Source of the DNA: Homarus americanus
Lineage: Eukaryota; Arthropoda; Malacostraca; Decapoda; Nephropidae
Length of the DNA: 64,000 bases
NCBI RefSeq assembly: GCF_018991925.1
Contig: NW_024725489.1
Location: 9,475,816 to 9,539,815 of the forward strand
Direction: 5' to 3'
Below the pieces are notes generated by a model. That model saw only the letters and a program-made list of their open reading frames with translations. It made no database searches and was not told the DNA's origin. Below, piece after piece: positions 11,668 to 22,920 of this stretch. Position numbers and translations under genes: made by a program. The first letter of the stretch is position 1. Every line of letters starts with the position of its first letter.

Positions 11668-12238
11668 GAAGATTACGTCAGCAAGAACGTTATATGTCAC
11701 TGGTATACGTCAGCAAGAACATTTTATGTTACTGGTATACGTCAGCAAGAACGGTATATGTTACTGGTATACGTCAGCAAGAACGTTATATTTTACTGGT
11801 ATACGTCACCAAGAACGTTATATGTCACTGGTATGCGTCAGCAAGAACATTATATGTTACTGGTATACGTCAGCAAGAACGTTATATTTTACTGGTATAC
11901 GTCACCAAGAACGTTATATGTTTCTGGTAAACGTCAACAAGAACGTTATATGTTACTGGTATACGTCACCAAGAACGTTATATTTTACTGGTATACGTCA
12001 CCAAGAACGTGATATGTTACTGGCATACGTCACCAAGAAAGTTATATGTTTCTGGTATACGTCACCAAGAACGTTATATGTCACTGGTATACGTCCCAAG
12101 AACGTTATATTTTACTGGTATACGTCAGCAAGAACGTTATATTTTACTGGTATACGTCACCAGAACGTTATATGTTTCTGGCATACGTCAACAAGAAAGT
12201 TATATGTTTCTGGTATACGTCACCAAGAACGTTATATA
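11668..12238. repeat. 32-bp minisatellite, about 18 units, left arm
   Basis: Units are variants of CAAGAACGTTATATGTTACTGG plus TATACGTCAG, spaced 32 bases apart; a few units are one or more bases short. Because 32 is not a multiple of three and the unit lacks stops on the forward strand, long open frames appear in all three frames. The partner array is at 15610-16035 with about 13 units. Confidence 0.95.
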
Positions 12239-12781
12239 AATCGACACTTGGTGTGGGTCATGACTGAGGTGAATAGTATATATGTAGTCAACTCAGGTGT
12301 AACAGCTTGTACTGGCCATGTACATTGTTTATACTCGTATACTTGTACTGTGTACATGTGTAGTTTGCATACTAACGCAGATTGTGTATTTTGTTTATAC
12401 AGCATACTCAGCCTAAAAGTCGGAGGTTTGTTCCCGGGTCAACCGCCTCCCTCTTCCACCCAGCCAAAGATGGGTGTCAAGTGCAATGTCGGCCACACCG
12501 GCTTCTTGTGTACCTGAAGCAGTTTTAATCCTCACTGTTCCTACCGTTGGAATCTTCACTATGAGACCCACCTCACAACCGCATTTTCTATGGACATAGG
12601 CTGTATACCTGTTTCTATGTAAAGTAAGTTGAATGAAGGGCATTTTTTGTCGATTTCATTGAAAACCTATCAATCCATCTGTGTGTCTGTCTGCACAAAC
12701 GACAAGATAGTTCCATGTGTGGTGGACAGCCAGAACCTTATATAACATGATGTGATTCTTCTCAGAGACTTATTGACAAGT

Positions 12782-12783
<2 letters not shown>

Positions 12784-12841
<58 letters not shown>
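12784..12841. repeat. (TA)n microsatellite
   Basis: Pure TA run at the inner edge of the left arm, where arm similarity stops. Confidence 0.95.
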
Positions 12842-12844
<3 letters not shown>

Positions 12845-12924
12845 CATTTTTAGCCCATATAACACGCGGATTTTGAATATTCATCAGTCAGAGCCGATCG
12901 ACTCCATTGGTAATGCGGAATTAC

Positions 12925-13010
12925 CGACCAACCGACATGACACTGGGTTGGTCGGTGTTCTCAGTCCCACCCAGTAGGTCGAGGTTCGATTCCTGGCTGT
13001 GAGGTCGTTG
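12925..13010 (+). repeat. tRNA-like SINE fragment
   Basis: Contains a good RNA polymerase III B-box (GGTTCGATTCC, near 12984) in a context that resembles the T arm of a tRNA, but no complete cloverleaf or clear A-box. Best read as a tRNA-derived SINE remnant, not a tRNA gene. Confidence 0.4.
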
Positions 13011-13018
13011 ACTATACA

Positions 13019-13060
<42 letters not shown>
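13019..13060. repeat. (TA)n microsatellite
   Basis: Pure TA run between the two SINE-like fragments. Confidence 0.95.
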
Positions 13061-13062
<2 letters not shown>

Positions 13063-13094
13063 CATAGCCCAATAAAGCAGCGGACTTTACATAC

Positions 13095-13190
13095 AATCAA
13101 CACTTCAACCCGCCAGGAATCGAACCCACGGCCCACGAGCCTATGACTGTGACTGGGAACGCTAACCGCTGACCACCAGGATACTAAAAA
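13095..13190 (-). repeat. tRNA-like SINE fragment
   Basis: On the minus strand an A-box-like TGGTCAGCGGTTAGCG and a B-box GGGTTCGATTCC lie about 45 bases apart, as in tRNA-derived SINE heads. No acceptor-stem pairing is evident, so a functional tRNA is unlikely. Confidence 0.5.
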
Positions 13191-13235
13191 GCAGTCCTAG
13201 GATCATATATAATCATGAGTTTGTTGCTTGCACAT

Positions 13236-13349
13236 ATTTGGGTGAGTACACTCTGTACTCACCCTGAAGATGTGAATTACACAAAGCCTACTCGTGTTTC
13301 TTTCCTTGTTTATCAGCATATACCTAATCAGCACCTACAGTGATTTACT

Positions 13350-13426
<77 letters not shown>

Positions 13427-13530
13427 TTATTCAAGACATCTTCAGTTGCCTCTGAAGATGTCTTGAATAAAACAAACCGTCCATTTTCCATATCAAGATT
13501 TATTCATCCACGTTTTCAATAGGATTTACA
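13236..13530. mobile_element. Penelope-like element termini with hairpins and (TA)n
   Basis: 13263-13350 matches the 3' terminal segment of the Penelope-like copies at 28710-28815 (CTGAAGATGTGAATTACAC, then TATCAGCATATACCTA). A short palindrome GGTGAGTACA-ctc-TGTACTCACC precedes it. After a (TA)n at 13352-13421 comes a perfect palindrome with 22-base arms and a 6-base loop (about 13424-13473), built from the terminus of the second Penelope family seen at 29073 and 30291. No coding part remains. Confidence 0.7.
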
Positions 13531-13532
13531 TG

Positions 13533-13632
<100 letters not shown>

Positions 13633-13828
13633 TAGTGGATTCCATGTTATGTAATAAAGTAAATCCGGAAGGTGTTAGAGTGATAAGACACCTCTCACAC
13701 ACAGCCCGGGAGAGACCACTACTTGCCATTGATAAGAACTACCATGTCACTGATAAGTCCATACATACAGTACAGGGAAACGTAGTTCATCGTTTTTATT
13801 AATGAACGAACGTTTTCTTCATCACTGG

Positions 13829-13842
13829 AGGTATATAAAAGA
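13829..13842 (+). promoter_or_regulatory. TATA box of immunoglobulin-like copy A
   Basis: GGTATATAAAAG at 13830-13841 lies about 180 bases upstream of the position equivalent to the start codon of copy C. Copy B has a similar TATATATA in its upstream region (52699-52706), which supports a real core promoter. Confidence 0.55.
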
Positions 13843-13986
13843 ATGAACTCGACAAGCAGAGATCATAACGCAACTAGACTCCTCCAAAGCACCAGATCCT
13901 ATATACAGCTCAGCCTAAGCTGTCGCTACAGAGGTGAGACGAGTGAAAATTTGGCAAGTTTATATTACCTGACTGAAGGTGTCAAC

Positions 13987-14405
13987 ATGTCACGCCATCA
14001 CAGCATCAAAATAGAGGCGACTTTCACACTGCAGTACTCGTCTTCTCCCTGGTATCTTTCTCCCGCCTGCTGCCCCTCCACAATGAGTCGTCATCCCAAG
14101 CAGTCATTGTTAATGGCACGTTGGCTAATATCAACTACACAGAAAACACTTTCGTATTCTGCAGGGCGGAGGTGTCTACCACAGGCAACCTGCACCACTA
14201 TCATGTACAATGGAGAAACTGCACACATAACCTGGTGGCCAGATGGTCCACCAACAACCGCTATGTGTACTCCATACAGTGCACCCACATGCCTCACTCC
14301 TACCTTGTCTTCTCCAACTACCACAGTGAAGACGCCGGATACTACACGTGTGTGTTGCTCTTCGACAACTCTGAAGTTCACTCGGCCACAATCAGTGTTT
14401 CTTGA
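13987..14405 (+). pseudogene. secreted immunoglobulin V-like domain protein, copy A (broken start)
   Basis: The frame ending at 14405 encodes one Ig V-like domain. It has a B-strand cysteine (FVFC), a C-strand tryptophan (HVQWR), the RWSTNNRY segment and the F-strand signature DAGYYTC, then ends SVS-stop. Upstream, the region matching the signal peptide of copy C is present, but the initiator is ATA (near 14011) and one base is missing after it. The ATG at 13987 therefore reads into the wrong frame. Single exon, about 110 residues, no membrane segment after the Ig domain. An AATAAA follows at about 14513. It sits in the palindrome spacer. Related copies are at 52209-52619 and 54075-54486. Function unknown. 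Confidence 0.65.
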
Positions 14406-15058
14406 CCAATAATTCCAGCAGCGCCACGATCACCTGCTGCCATAAGTCACTAAATAAAAACATTATAATTATGTAACATAGTAAATAACATTATATCTAT
14501 TATTTTAATTTTAATAAAGAATCTCAGTATTAATAATTTATGTCTCACAATCTTACCTGATGTTTACCTGCCACACGTCTCATACTTGTGACGTACGAGT
14601 GTATCACAGGTTGTGTTCTCTGTTAGCGTCCTTCCAAACACTCCATAAAACAAAGCTTACACATACACATATACCATGTAAGAAGGTCTACACAGACATA
14701 CTGTAAATAAGAAGGTTTACAAAGACATATATAGGGTTCACACAGACAATTATATAATAAGGTTTGCACAGATATAAATATATAAGGTTTACCTCCACAT
14801 TCCAGGTGCAATAAGCTTGAGTACCCCAGCAGGCAGGGTGATGGTGTACAGTGCTGTAGGTCCAGGTGCTAAAGTCTTCAGAGTCGATTATGGTAGTACT
14901 CCTCAGTGTGGTGCCTCATTTTTTAAATGGCCTTCGAAATAATCCTTGACAAAACTGTTAAGAACAATGGAAGGATCCTACACAGACTACTGGCTTCCTT
15001 CCCTCGGCAAGACCACCTCTAGTGGGTGGCCATTAGTTAAATAGGGTACAGTGAAAAT
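14406..15058. other. rest of the palindrome spacer, no gene
   Basis: AT-rich. An imperfect tandem of about 35 bases (AAGGTTTACACAGACAT-like units) runs through 14655-14800. No coding signal was recognised. Confidence 0.5.
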
Positions 15059-15609
15059 GTCACTTGTCAATAACTCACTGAGAAGAATCACATCATGTTA
15101 TATAAGATTCTGGCTGTCCACCACACATGGAACTATCTTGTCGTTTGGGCAGACAGACACACAGATGGATTGATAGGTATTCAATAAAATCGAAAAAAAA
15201 AATGCCCTTCATTCAACATACTGTACACATAGAGAGCACAGGTATACAGCCTATGTTCATAGAAAATGAGGTTGTGAGGTGGGTCTCATAGTGAAGATTC
15301 CAACGGTAGGAACAGTGAGGATCAAAAACTAAGCTTCAGGTACACAAGAAGCCGGTGTGGCCGACATTGCACTTGACACCCATCTATGGCTGGGTGGAAG
15401 AGGGAGGCGGTTGACCCGGGAACAAAACTCCGACTATTAGGCTGAGTATGCTGTATAAACAAAATACACAATCTATGTTAGTATGCAAACTACACATGTA
15501 CACAGTACAGGTATACGAGTATAAACAATATACATGACCAGTACAAGCTGTTACACCTGAGTTGACTACATATATACTGTTTACCTCAGTCATGACCCAC
15601 ACCAAGTGT

Positions 15610-16035
15610 CGATTTATATAACGTTCTTGGTGACGTATACCAGTAACATATAACGTTCTTGATGACGTTTACCAGAAACATATAACGTTCTTGGTGACGT
15701 ATACTAGTAAAATATAACGTTCTTGCTGACGTATACCAGTAACATATACCGTTCTTGCTGACGTATACCAGTAACATAAAATGTTCTTGCTGACGTATAC
15801 TAGTAAAATATAACGTTCTTGGTGACGTTTACCAGAAACATATAACGTTCTTGGTGACGTATACCAGTAAAATATAACGTTCTTGCAGACGTATACCAGT
15901 AACATATAATGTTTTTGCTGACGTATACTAGTAATATATAACGTTCTTGCTGACGTATATCGGTAACATATTACGTTCTTGCTGACGATTACCAGTAACA
16001 TAAAACGTTCTTGCTGGCGTAATACAGTAAAAAGT
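15610..16035. repeat. 32-bp minisatellite, about 13 units, right arm
   Basis: Reverse complement of the array at 11668-12238, with fewer units. Confidence 0.95.
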
Positions 16036-16397
16036 TTTGACAAGTTTACCCAGCTGTAATTTTATACCTAAACGTTTATGAAGGTAGGATGTAGCCCGTT
16101 GTTGGTGAGAGTATGTGATGTAACGTGTTGTAAGCGACGGTGTGACATCCGGTGTATTTGCTACAACATTCATCACCCTCAGTAGTGCAGTAATATCATA
16201 GTGTACTAATGTGGAGTGTTGCTAGCCCTCGTGTGGTGGCGTTGTAGGGTTGGCTGACCGTACACCACCAAGTCTGCCTATCACTGCGAGAAATACTCCC
16301 ACTATTAAATACTTAATTTATTCTAACCTAATCATCCTATTTTGTTTTTATGGTCATACCTACACACTACATAATCGTTGTGTTCGTACACTATTTA

Positions 16398-16407
16398 TTC
16401 ACACACA

Positions 16408-16438
<31 letters not shown>

Positions 16439-16440
16439 TG

Positions 16441-16512
<72 letters not shown>
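16398..16512. repeat. (CA)n microsatellite, right arm
   Basis: About 115 bases, shorter than its partner at 11158-11352. Confidence 0.97.
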
Positions 16513-16516
<4 letters not shown>

Positions 16517-16810
16517 TTAAGGTAGCAAGTGGCTATCATAAGAGACACGTTATTGCTGCTGTAAACACCCAGAATGCGTTTAGTGGGTGTATGAGGCCCT
16601 GCCCCCGCTATCAGTGTGAGACATTACCCCACGTGTCACAGAGGCTTAAGAGAAACGCTGGTACACCTGAGTTATGTCCTCTATGGTTGGGAAAGGTTTC
16701 ATCTTTGCTTCAAAAACACCCCACTACTTTTTCTTCACTGCTATGACAATACATACTATTTACTGAGTTATGAACGATGTTACATGGAATATCGTTGTTA
16801 AATGTTAAGT

Positions 16811-16975
16811 GTTTAGGCACTATGGGTTAGGTGTGGTGTTTGGGCACTGTCGGTAAGGTGTGGTGTTTGGGCACTATGGATTAGGTGGGGTGTTGGGGCA
16901 CTGTGGGTTAGGTGTAGGGTCGGGGCATTGTGGGTTAGGTGTGGTGGCGGGGCATTGTGGGCTGGGTGTAGAGAT
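16811..16975. repeat. about 30-bp minisatellite
   Basis: Five to six units like GGGCACTGTGGGTTAGGTGTGG. The other arm (10790-10865) has only about three diverged units. Confidence 0.8.
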
Positions 16976-17324
16976 GTACTCTAGGGGTTAAGGTAGTACT
17001 GAGGAAGGTACGTAGGTGGTCACTCAAAGGTCAGGTGTAACTCCATGGTGTCGCGGAATTACCGACCGGGAGTCCCCTCACCAAGTGAACAATATCTGGA
17101 AGGGTCCTTCGCCATTATCGCGTTAGTCTAGGAAAAAAGTAACTCAGCTGTATATGTACAGTATATAGACAAAATACCCCCCCACACACTGAACATTATA
17201 AACTTTTTCTTTAATATACAATTATTTTCATTAGGTGATTCCCGTGTGGGGTTCGAACTCTTACTTCACTATTATCCCCTTTGCAGCTTTGGCGGTTGGT
17301 CACGTTTGTCTTACGCACTGTTGG

Positions 17325-17465
17325 AAAGAACTAGGCATGTACTGTCTCTCTGTTACATACTGTTGGCAAGTACTGGGCATGTACTATCCATCTGTTACAC
17401 ACTGTAGGCAAGTACTGGGCATGTACTGCCTCTCTGTTACACACTGTTGGCAAGTACTGGGAAAA
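17325..17465. repeat. 41-bp minisatellite, right arm
   Basis: Reverse complement of the 1229-1412 array, with about 3.5 units. Confidence 0.8.
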
Positions 17466-17499
17466 CAGTGGCTCCAGAATGTATCTGTACATGTGCCAG

Positions 17500-17840
17500 T
17501 GTTGGTCAAGTCTGGTCTTGAAACAGCTCACATTCTGTGCCGTCAAAGCACTCTCTGGCAGGTTGCTCGAAGAGCTGAAAATTGTCACTCCGAAAAAGAT
17601 TGCTCTCACTGTTTTCTCAACTTGAGCTGTGACGTCTAGTGGGGCGGGCGTCCACCAGCTCCAGGTATGGACCATCGACTGAGTAGTGCCCTCTGAGATG
17701 ATTATAAACATCAATTAAGTCACCTCTATAGTACAACCTAGGCAGTTGCAAGCGTTTTAATCTCCCTGAATAACTGAGGTGGCCGTACTGTAGGGACCAG
17801 TCTGGTGGCCCTTCTTTTCAATCGAATGACAGTATCTAGC
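17500..17840 (-). pseudogene. degenerate LINE tail (palindrome copy 2)
   Basis: Reverse-complement copy of 836-1215, including the SFKTRLDQHWH-like end and the GDLIDVYNHL-like segment. It has its own frame changes. Confidence 0.6.
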
Positions 17841-17995
17841 ATATCTCGGGGACCAGACGGGGTGACAGTACTCAGGCGGGGAAGCTCCTCACTCTTGGAA
17901 AGTCGTTATGAGGGATGGACCGTCTAGAACTCTAGATATCTGAATAAAATTATTAGGACCTAATAAAGGTGATAATGCGAGTTATATTTTGTCAA

Positions 17996-18272
17996 AATAC
18001 AGTACAGTACAGTACAGTACAGTAGTATTCGGTAGAGTATAGTACAGTCCAGTACATTATAGTAGTATACAGTTCAGTACAGTACAGCACAGTAAGGTAC
18101 AGTACAGTACAGTACAGTACAGGACAGTAGTATATGGTGCTGTACTAGACGGTAGATTACAGTACAGTACAATAAATTAGTATACAGTACAATAGTTTAC
18201 GGTACAGTACAGTACAGTATTATACATTCCATACGGTACAGTACAGTACACTACAGTACAGTACAGCAGTGT
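17996..18272. repeat. (CAGTA)n pentanucleotide array, right copy
   Basis: Inverted partner of 375-680. Confidence 0.95.
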
Positions 18273-18360
18273 AACAACTTCTAGGAACAGTGTAACACAG
18301 TGATGGGGAAAACTAATTTTCTCTACTGTTACCAACTGTGTAATTGTTACGTGACTGTTA

Positions 18361-18660
18361 CTGTTGTATGACAACTACTTGTGAAGCTGTCATATATGTA
18401 ACAACCTTGCTGGGTGGTCACACTCGTAACAGGCACTTGTGTAGCTGTTACCTTATATTCTAGACGAACTAGAATATATATAAAAGTTTATTGTGTTTTA
18501 GTAGAGAAACACAATATGTTACTTTTCTTGGTTTATTATCAAAAGAGTCTATGTACACTCTCCAAAGGATAATCACCGTAATAGTCACTGTAACTGTGAG
18601 GGCTATAGGAACGACGGAGCTATCAGGGATAGGCTCTAAGGACTTGCGAAAGTAGAGACT
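18361..18660. mobile_element. about 300-bp insertion in the right arm, possible solo LTR
   Basis: Present only in the right arm; the left arm passes directly from the GAGCAG motif to AAGTAACAGTTACACAG. It contains a TATATATAAAAG box near 18475 but no coding sequence. The length and TATA fit a small LTR, but termini and target duplication were not clear. Confidence 0.35.
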
Positions 18661-18745
18661 GCTCGTGGGTCTCGCTCAAAATAGCTGACCTAGAGTATTC
18701 TCAGGATATGCCTACTGCATGGAACTTACCCATCACTTGCTTTGA

Positions 18746-19209
18746 ACATGCTACCTCACAGATACGGAAAATTACCTGGAATGATAGTTATTAAGCCATA
18801 TCTATAGAAATAGTTATGTCTATAAGACAAGGCTAATACATCACTGAGTCACACCTTCCGAGCTCTGCGAGGAACTAACTAATCTCGCAGAGAAAACCCT
18901 ATACATATGCCCATCCATGTTCCAAATATATATGTGTCGGCACTAAACTAGAGAAACTGCAACCTGGGGTTCAGCAGTAACTGGAACCCTAGTTGTTAGT
19001 GTCTTACAAGATAAAATATTATGTACAGTGGTAAACTTGGAAGTTATTGATTTGTAATAACCAAAAAATATTACTGCCAAAATTACAACAGTGGGAATAG
19101 ATTTACTAGGTATTGCAAATCTCCGTGAAAAGAAAAGTAGCAGGTTATCTTCCAGATTAACAAAATTGTTAATTGATCTTAGATAATATTAAGTTCACTT
19201 AAGGTCAAA
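18746..19209. other. no recognisable feature
   Basis: AT-rich sequence outside the palindrome. No open frame, repeat or known element end was recognised. Confidence 0.4.
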
Positions 19210-20569
19210 TTAGAAACCTGATACAAAGGAATTAAATCTAAAGCGAGATTTAAGTTCAATGCAAAATGTTGATGGGTAGGCAAGGTCTTCAAATGAATGA
19301 CATGATATTTCACAGTAATCCAGAGCCTTATAGTAACTTTTCACAATTAAATGTTTACCACCATCCTGGCACCGTAAAATAACGTTAGTTTCTTCAGGGA
19401 AGAAAAAACTGCACGTTATGTAAATGTGCATGAAACACAGATTTCTTTGCAATTGGTGTATACTGACATTGTTTTAGCATTGTGCAAACGTTAGTTTAAA
19501 TAATCGTCAATTCATATATTCCTTCAGTAGCAGGGATAAACGTGAAGAAATAGGCTGGGCAAATTTGCAAATGTAAATATAACGATTTACACCCTGATAA
19601 AACCCTAGTATCAGCTATTGCTAACAAAGAGTAATCTTCATCTATTAGCAAAACTTCGCTTGGTTTATCTAGCGTAAACAGTGTGTCATTAGAATGAAAA
19701 GGTAAAGGTTCTAAATGCCATGCATTAAATTTGCCTTGCGCTAGCTTAGGTATGTGGATGAGGATAGCATTGTGCGTGAGTGTGGACTCTAACAGAGGGT
19801 AATAATATTCCACAAATTATTCTGTGAAAATTAGAGTTAACTGATCATTCGTCTTGGCTATTTCTAAAGCTTCAAGAAGAATATGCACAGGCACAAGCTG
19901 TGAATCCACACGCCCTAACCTTGCATCTACAATACATGAAATTAGCTCGTTTTTACTTTTAAATAAAGCTAGAGCTGAAGTTTCTGCAGCATGCAAATAC
20001 TCAGAAAAGGAAAGGAGCCACTCCAATGTAGGAACAGAAGTCAAATTATAAACAACCCAAGATAAATAGTTAGACTAAAAAATAATCGCATTAACTTTTG
20101 ATTCCAAGGCATTTATTGCAAGAAAAGTTTGAGTTACAACACGATTTTGTTTAGGAACGGCCTGGTCGAAAATATTCAGACGGTCTCCTAATTTACCTGC
20201 ATCCTCGGCAGTCGCAGTGCCAAACAGAGTGCTTTGCATAAGACCAACAAAATTAAACAATCCTCGTTATCTTCGCATTTGAGAATGCACCTTCTTTGCA
20301 AGATCATCTTGAGATACTGGAATAGAACGTCCTGCTGCGACGAAAGTCTTGTGAAGAGTCTTGCGACGAAGTAGCTGAAGATTAAATGTATGTGATACCA
20401 TTGTCGAACTGTGAGGGATCTTACTTAGATCATCAAGGACGGTCATAGCGGTCTGCAGTTGGGTATCAATAGACTTCATCTGGCGTGGAAGCTTGAGCAG
20501 TCTGTGCAACTCATACTTTATGTTCACAACATCTTCGACAATGAGAACTCGTCCCAAAGGTGGTGACAT
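19210..20569 (-). pseudogene. F-type (errantivirus-like) envelope glycoprotein remnant
   Basis: One minus-strand frame runs from 20569 to 19496 and is broken only by in-frame stops near 20264, 20072 and 19814. A further fragment (19452-19210) continues in another frame. The N-terminal part has helical, leucine-rich segments. A basic Arg-Arg cluster, itself interrupted by a stop, lies just before a hydrophobic segment containing NFVG and LFGTA. That is the arrangement of the furin-type site and fusion peptide of insect Ty3/Gypsy-type (errantivirus) envelope proteins related to baculovirus F. Cysteine motifs occur farther on. No gag or pol of the same element is adjacent. The product, if any, would be truncated and inactive. 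Assignment is by motif only. Confidence 0.55.
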
Positions 20570-21400
20570 AAAGGATTACGAGCATTAATACAATGATCCA
20601 ATCAATACTGTAAAAAAAAATGGAAGCATCTTAATATTGTTTCTCAGAACGTAGTTTTAAACGATAATCATATCTCACTGTAAACGCCTTAGTTAAGGCC
20701 GTTCAGGTGACGGGCAAGTCGAAGGGAATGATTGAAACCCGTCTTTTGACGCATTCAATATTTATTCATGTGGTCAAAACCTGCAGAGAACAAGGCCTTC
20801 ATTAGTATTACATGCTGATCTATCTGATACATAATTAGTTAGTCGCAGACCATTTCATCTTAATTACAATTGATTATTAAGCATAATGACACGATACAAA
20901 GTTCATAACTCTATTAATCTTAGTTACACTTCATTCCGCAATGTCTTACTGCTCCAGATAAGGCAGAAACCAGTACGCATAATTAGTCCACAATATTTCA
21001 GTATTGAGGGGTATGTCATCACTTTGGCTGCACTTACAAGTGCGGCTCAATGCGAACCAGTATGGTGTTCCAAGGGACAATAGTACTGTGTAAATTGTTC
21101 CAGCACAAAACTCGGCTAGGATTGGGAGTCGGTGTTCACCAGAGAAGGCTGGTCCTCACAGCATCTGCATCATGGAGGCCAGGCGGCCACGCTACCCTCT
21201 AAACCATATACTCAGCAGAATCAGGGCATCTTGTTTGTGCATGTCGCGTGGGGGGGGGGGGGCGCACGTTGTCCCTGGCTGATGGATTTAATGTTTGTTC
21301 AGAAAAGGCAACGCGAGCAATGTAGTTGAAGCCAGCGGCGATAACACTTCCGGCGTTGGGCAATCGCCCAAGATTTACGGTGTGGCGTGTTCAAGAAGGC
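20570..21400. other. no recognisable gene
   Basis: Non-coding. It includes a G-run (21250-21262). The region adjoins the BEL/Pao integrase end and may be decayed element sequence. Confidence 0.4.
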
Positions 21401-21407
21401 ATACACG

Positions 21408-21950
21408 GGTCACTGGTCTTTAGAACTCCCTAGATACGGTTTGCACACGCACCTGGCGCACCAGATCGTCAGCTCCTGGGACCACTGCCGTGACTCTGAC
21501 CAATGGCCATGTGTTGTGAGGAAGATTTTTCCAGTGACAAGGACAAGGTCGCATTCCCGGAGATTCCGGGTTGGTTCTATGTACCTCTGTCTTTTGCGGA
21601 GTAATGGAAGGTACTCTTTCACCCAGCGTTTCCAGAAGCGGTCTGCTAGGAACGGCACGTCACCGTCACCGTCGTTGATACGAGTCCTTCAGAAGACATC
21701 CTCCCAGTTACAGGTCAGCATGTGGGCCACCGTGGAGGACGTGGGCTGGTGTAAGCGCTTCCAGGTTTCTCACATCGCACGAGGCCGATGTGATGGGTCG
21801 ACTATTTATGATCGCTTCCACTTCACAAAATAGCATCTGCAGTTGATATTCATCCAACAGTTGGGTCCCCACAATTGCTCTGAGAACCTTTCTAACTTCG
21901 GATTTGCCGTTCCCAGACTCCTCCCACGTGCGAAGCCGCTGGAGGGTTGA
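21408..21950 (-). pseudogene. BEL/Pao integrase C-terminal fragment with DUF5641-like end
   Basis: From 21950 downward the minus strand reads the conserved BEL integrase block NPPAASHVGGVWER, then VLRAIVGTQLLDEYQLQ and CEVEAIINSRP in shifting frames. It ends with ADRFWKRWVKEYLPLLRKRQ, LRECDLVLV at 21658-21410, the DUF5641-type C-terminus of BEL/Pao pol. Frame changes and stops show decay. The fragment is split from neighbouring BEL sequence by a solo LTR at 21955. Confidence 0.75.
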
Positions 21951-21954
21951 ATTC

Positions 21955-22732
21955 TGTTACGCCGTCTCTTAATTTACTTAAATATCCAGGTTCTAGGCGT
22001 AACCAAACAAAAAAGTGAAGTAAATTAAAAGGGAATAAAAATAAATAAAGTAAACCTTTAAGAATTTAAGTAATTAAATATTAACACAATAAAGAGCCTC
22101 GTAGGCTGTCACAAATTGATTCACCATACGAAACTTTTAAGACACAAATAATACTGAACATCGAAACATCAAAAGAATAATAATAATAAAGCATTGGATT
22201 ACGTTAACACTGCATAAACATATAAAAACTAACAATGAAATTAACTAACGTGAAACAACACTGAATTACTTAAATGTAACTAAGCAAATACTGATGGACA
22301 TAAATAGAGACAAATAGGTACTCACATAGATATACCACATTAGTGGCTACAGGAACAACACAAATAAATTAAGTATAAGTAACAGGTGGCGAGTGTCACT
22401 CAAAGGATGTGGACTGTATGACAAGAGGACTGAACTAACTCCGTCAGTTGGTGGGTCCTATATATAAGGTCGGTTCCATCCATGGGATGCGCCGGTGGGT
22501 CGTTTAACGATGCAGATGGTCGTTCGAGAACAAAGAATACTTGTTACAATACTAAATAAAAAATAAGATGGGCTTGAACAAATAATGACAGTTAAAACCT
22601 GAACAGCATAGGGTAAGGTGACTAGAATATATAATAGTAAATTTAACACATCATTGCAGTAATAATATGGAACAACATGGGAGCATGTTATATATAATAT
22701 AAAAAATTGAAAAATACGACACGGTCGTAACA
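21955..22732. mobile_element. solo LTR, 778 bp
   Basis: Begins TGTTACG and ends CGTAACA, with the terminal TG...CA and short inverted ends expected of an LTR. It is flanked by the 4-base duplication ATTC (21951-21954 and 22733-22736). The inside is AT-rich without coding potential. It interrupts BEL integrase sequence on both sides. Confidence 0.75.
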
Positions 22733-22736
22733 ATTC

Positions 22737-22920
22737 CCATTCTATATCTTTCTTCTGAAAGTGTCTTCCAGTTCTGTCATGTCGCTCGAAGCAGGTGTGA
22801 TGGTTCGCTTATTTATTATTGTTTCCACTTCACAAATAGCATCTGCAGTCGGTATTCATTCAGGACTTGTGTTCCCAGAACTGTTTTGAGAACCATCTGT
22901 CTGTGTTCCTCTTGATACCT
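22737..22920 (-). pseudogene. second BEL/Pao integrase fragment
   Basis: Minus strand shows VLKTVLGTQVLNEYRLQMLF, a diverged version of the segment in 21408-21950. After frame changes it then runs into a piece (KDIEWEF) that would normally precede the NPPAASH block on the other side of the LTR. So a partial duplication or rearrangement of the integrase end is present. Confidence 0.55.

Larger units (their letters stand above)
15059..18745 (-). repeat. right arm of the giant palindrome
   Basis: Reverse-complement match to the non-LINE parts of 181-12784, in the same order. It lacks both LINE blocks and so serves as the empty-site reference. It has one insertion of its own (about 18361-18660). 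Confidence 0.9.

Noticed and set aside
11668..12238. CRISPR array
   Set aside because: The 32-bp units are contiguous with no unique spacers, in an animal genome.
11506..12517. A 292-codon and other repeat-rich frames
   Set aside because: The 32-bp minisatellite is open in all frames; unit variants do not preserve any one frame.
12925..13190. tRNA genes
   Set aside because: B-box motifs are present, but no full cloverleaf or acceptor stem could be drawn; more likely SINE fragments.
16811..16975. Arthropod telomere repeat (TTAGG)n
   Set aside because: TTAGG occurs only once per roughly 30-base unit; it is a minisatellite, not a telomere array.
21387..21833. 148-codon plus-strand frame
   Set aside because: Opposite strand to clear BEL/Pao integrase and DUF5641-like sequence.
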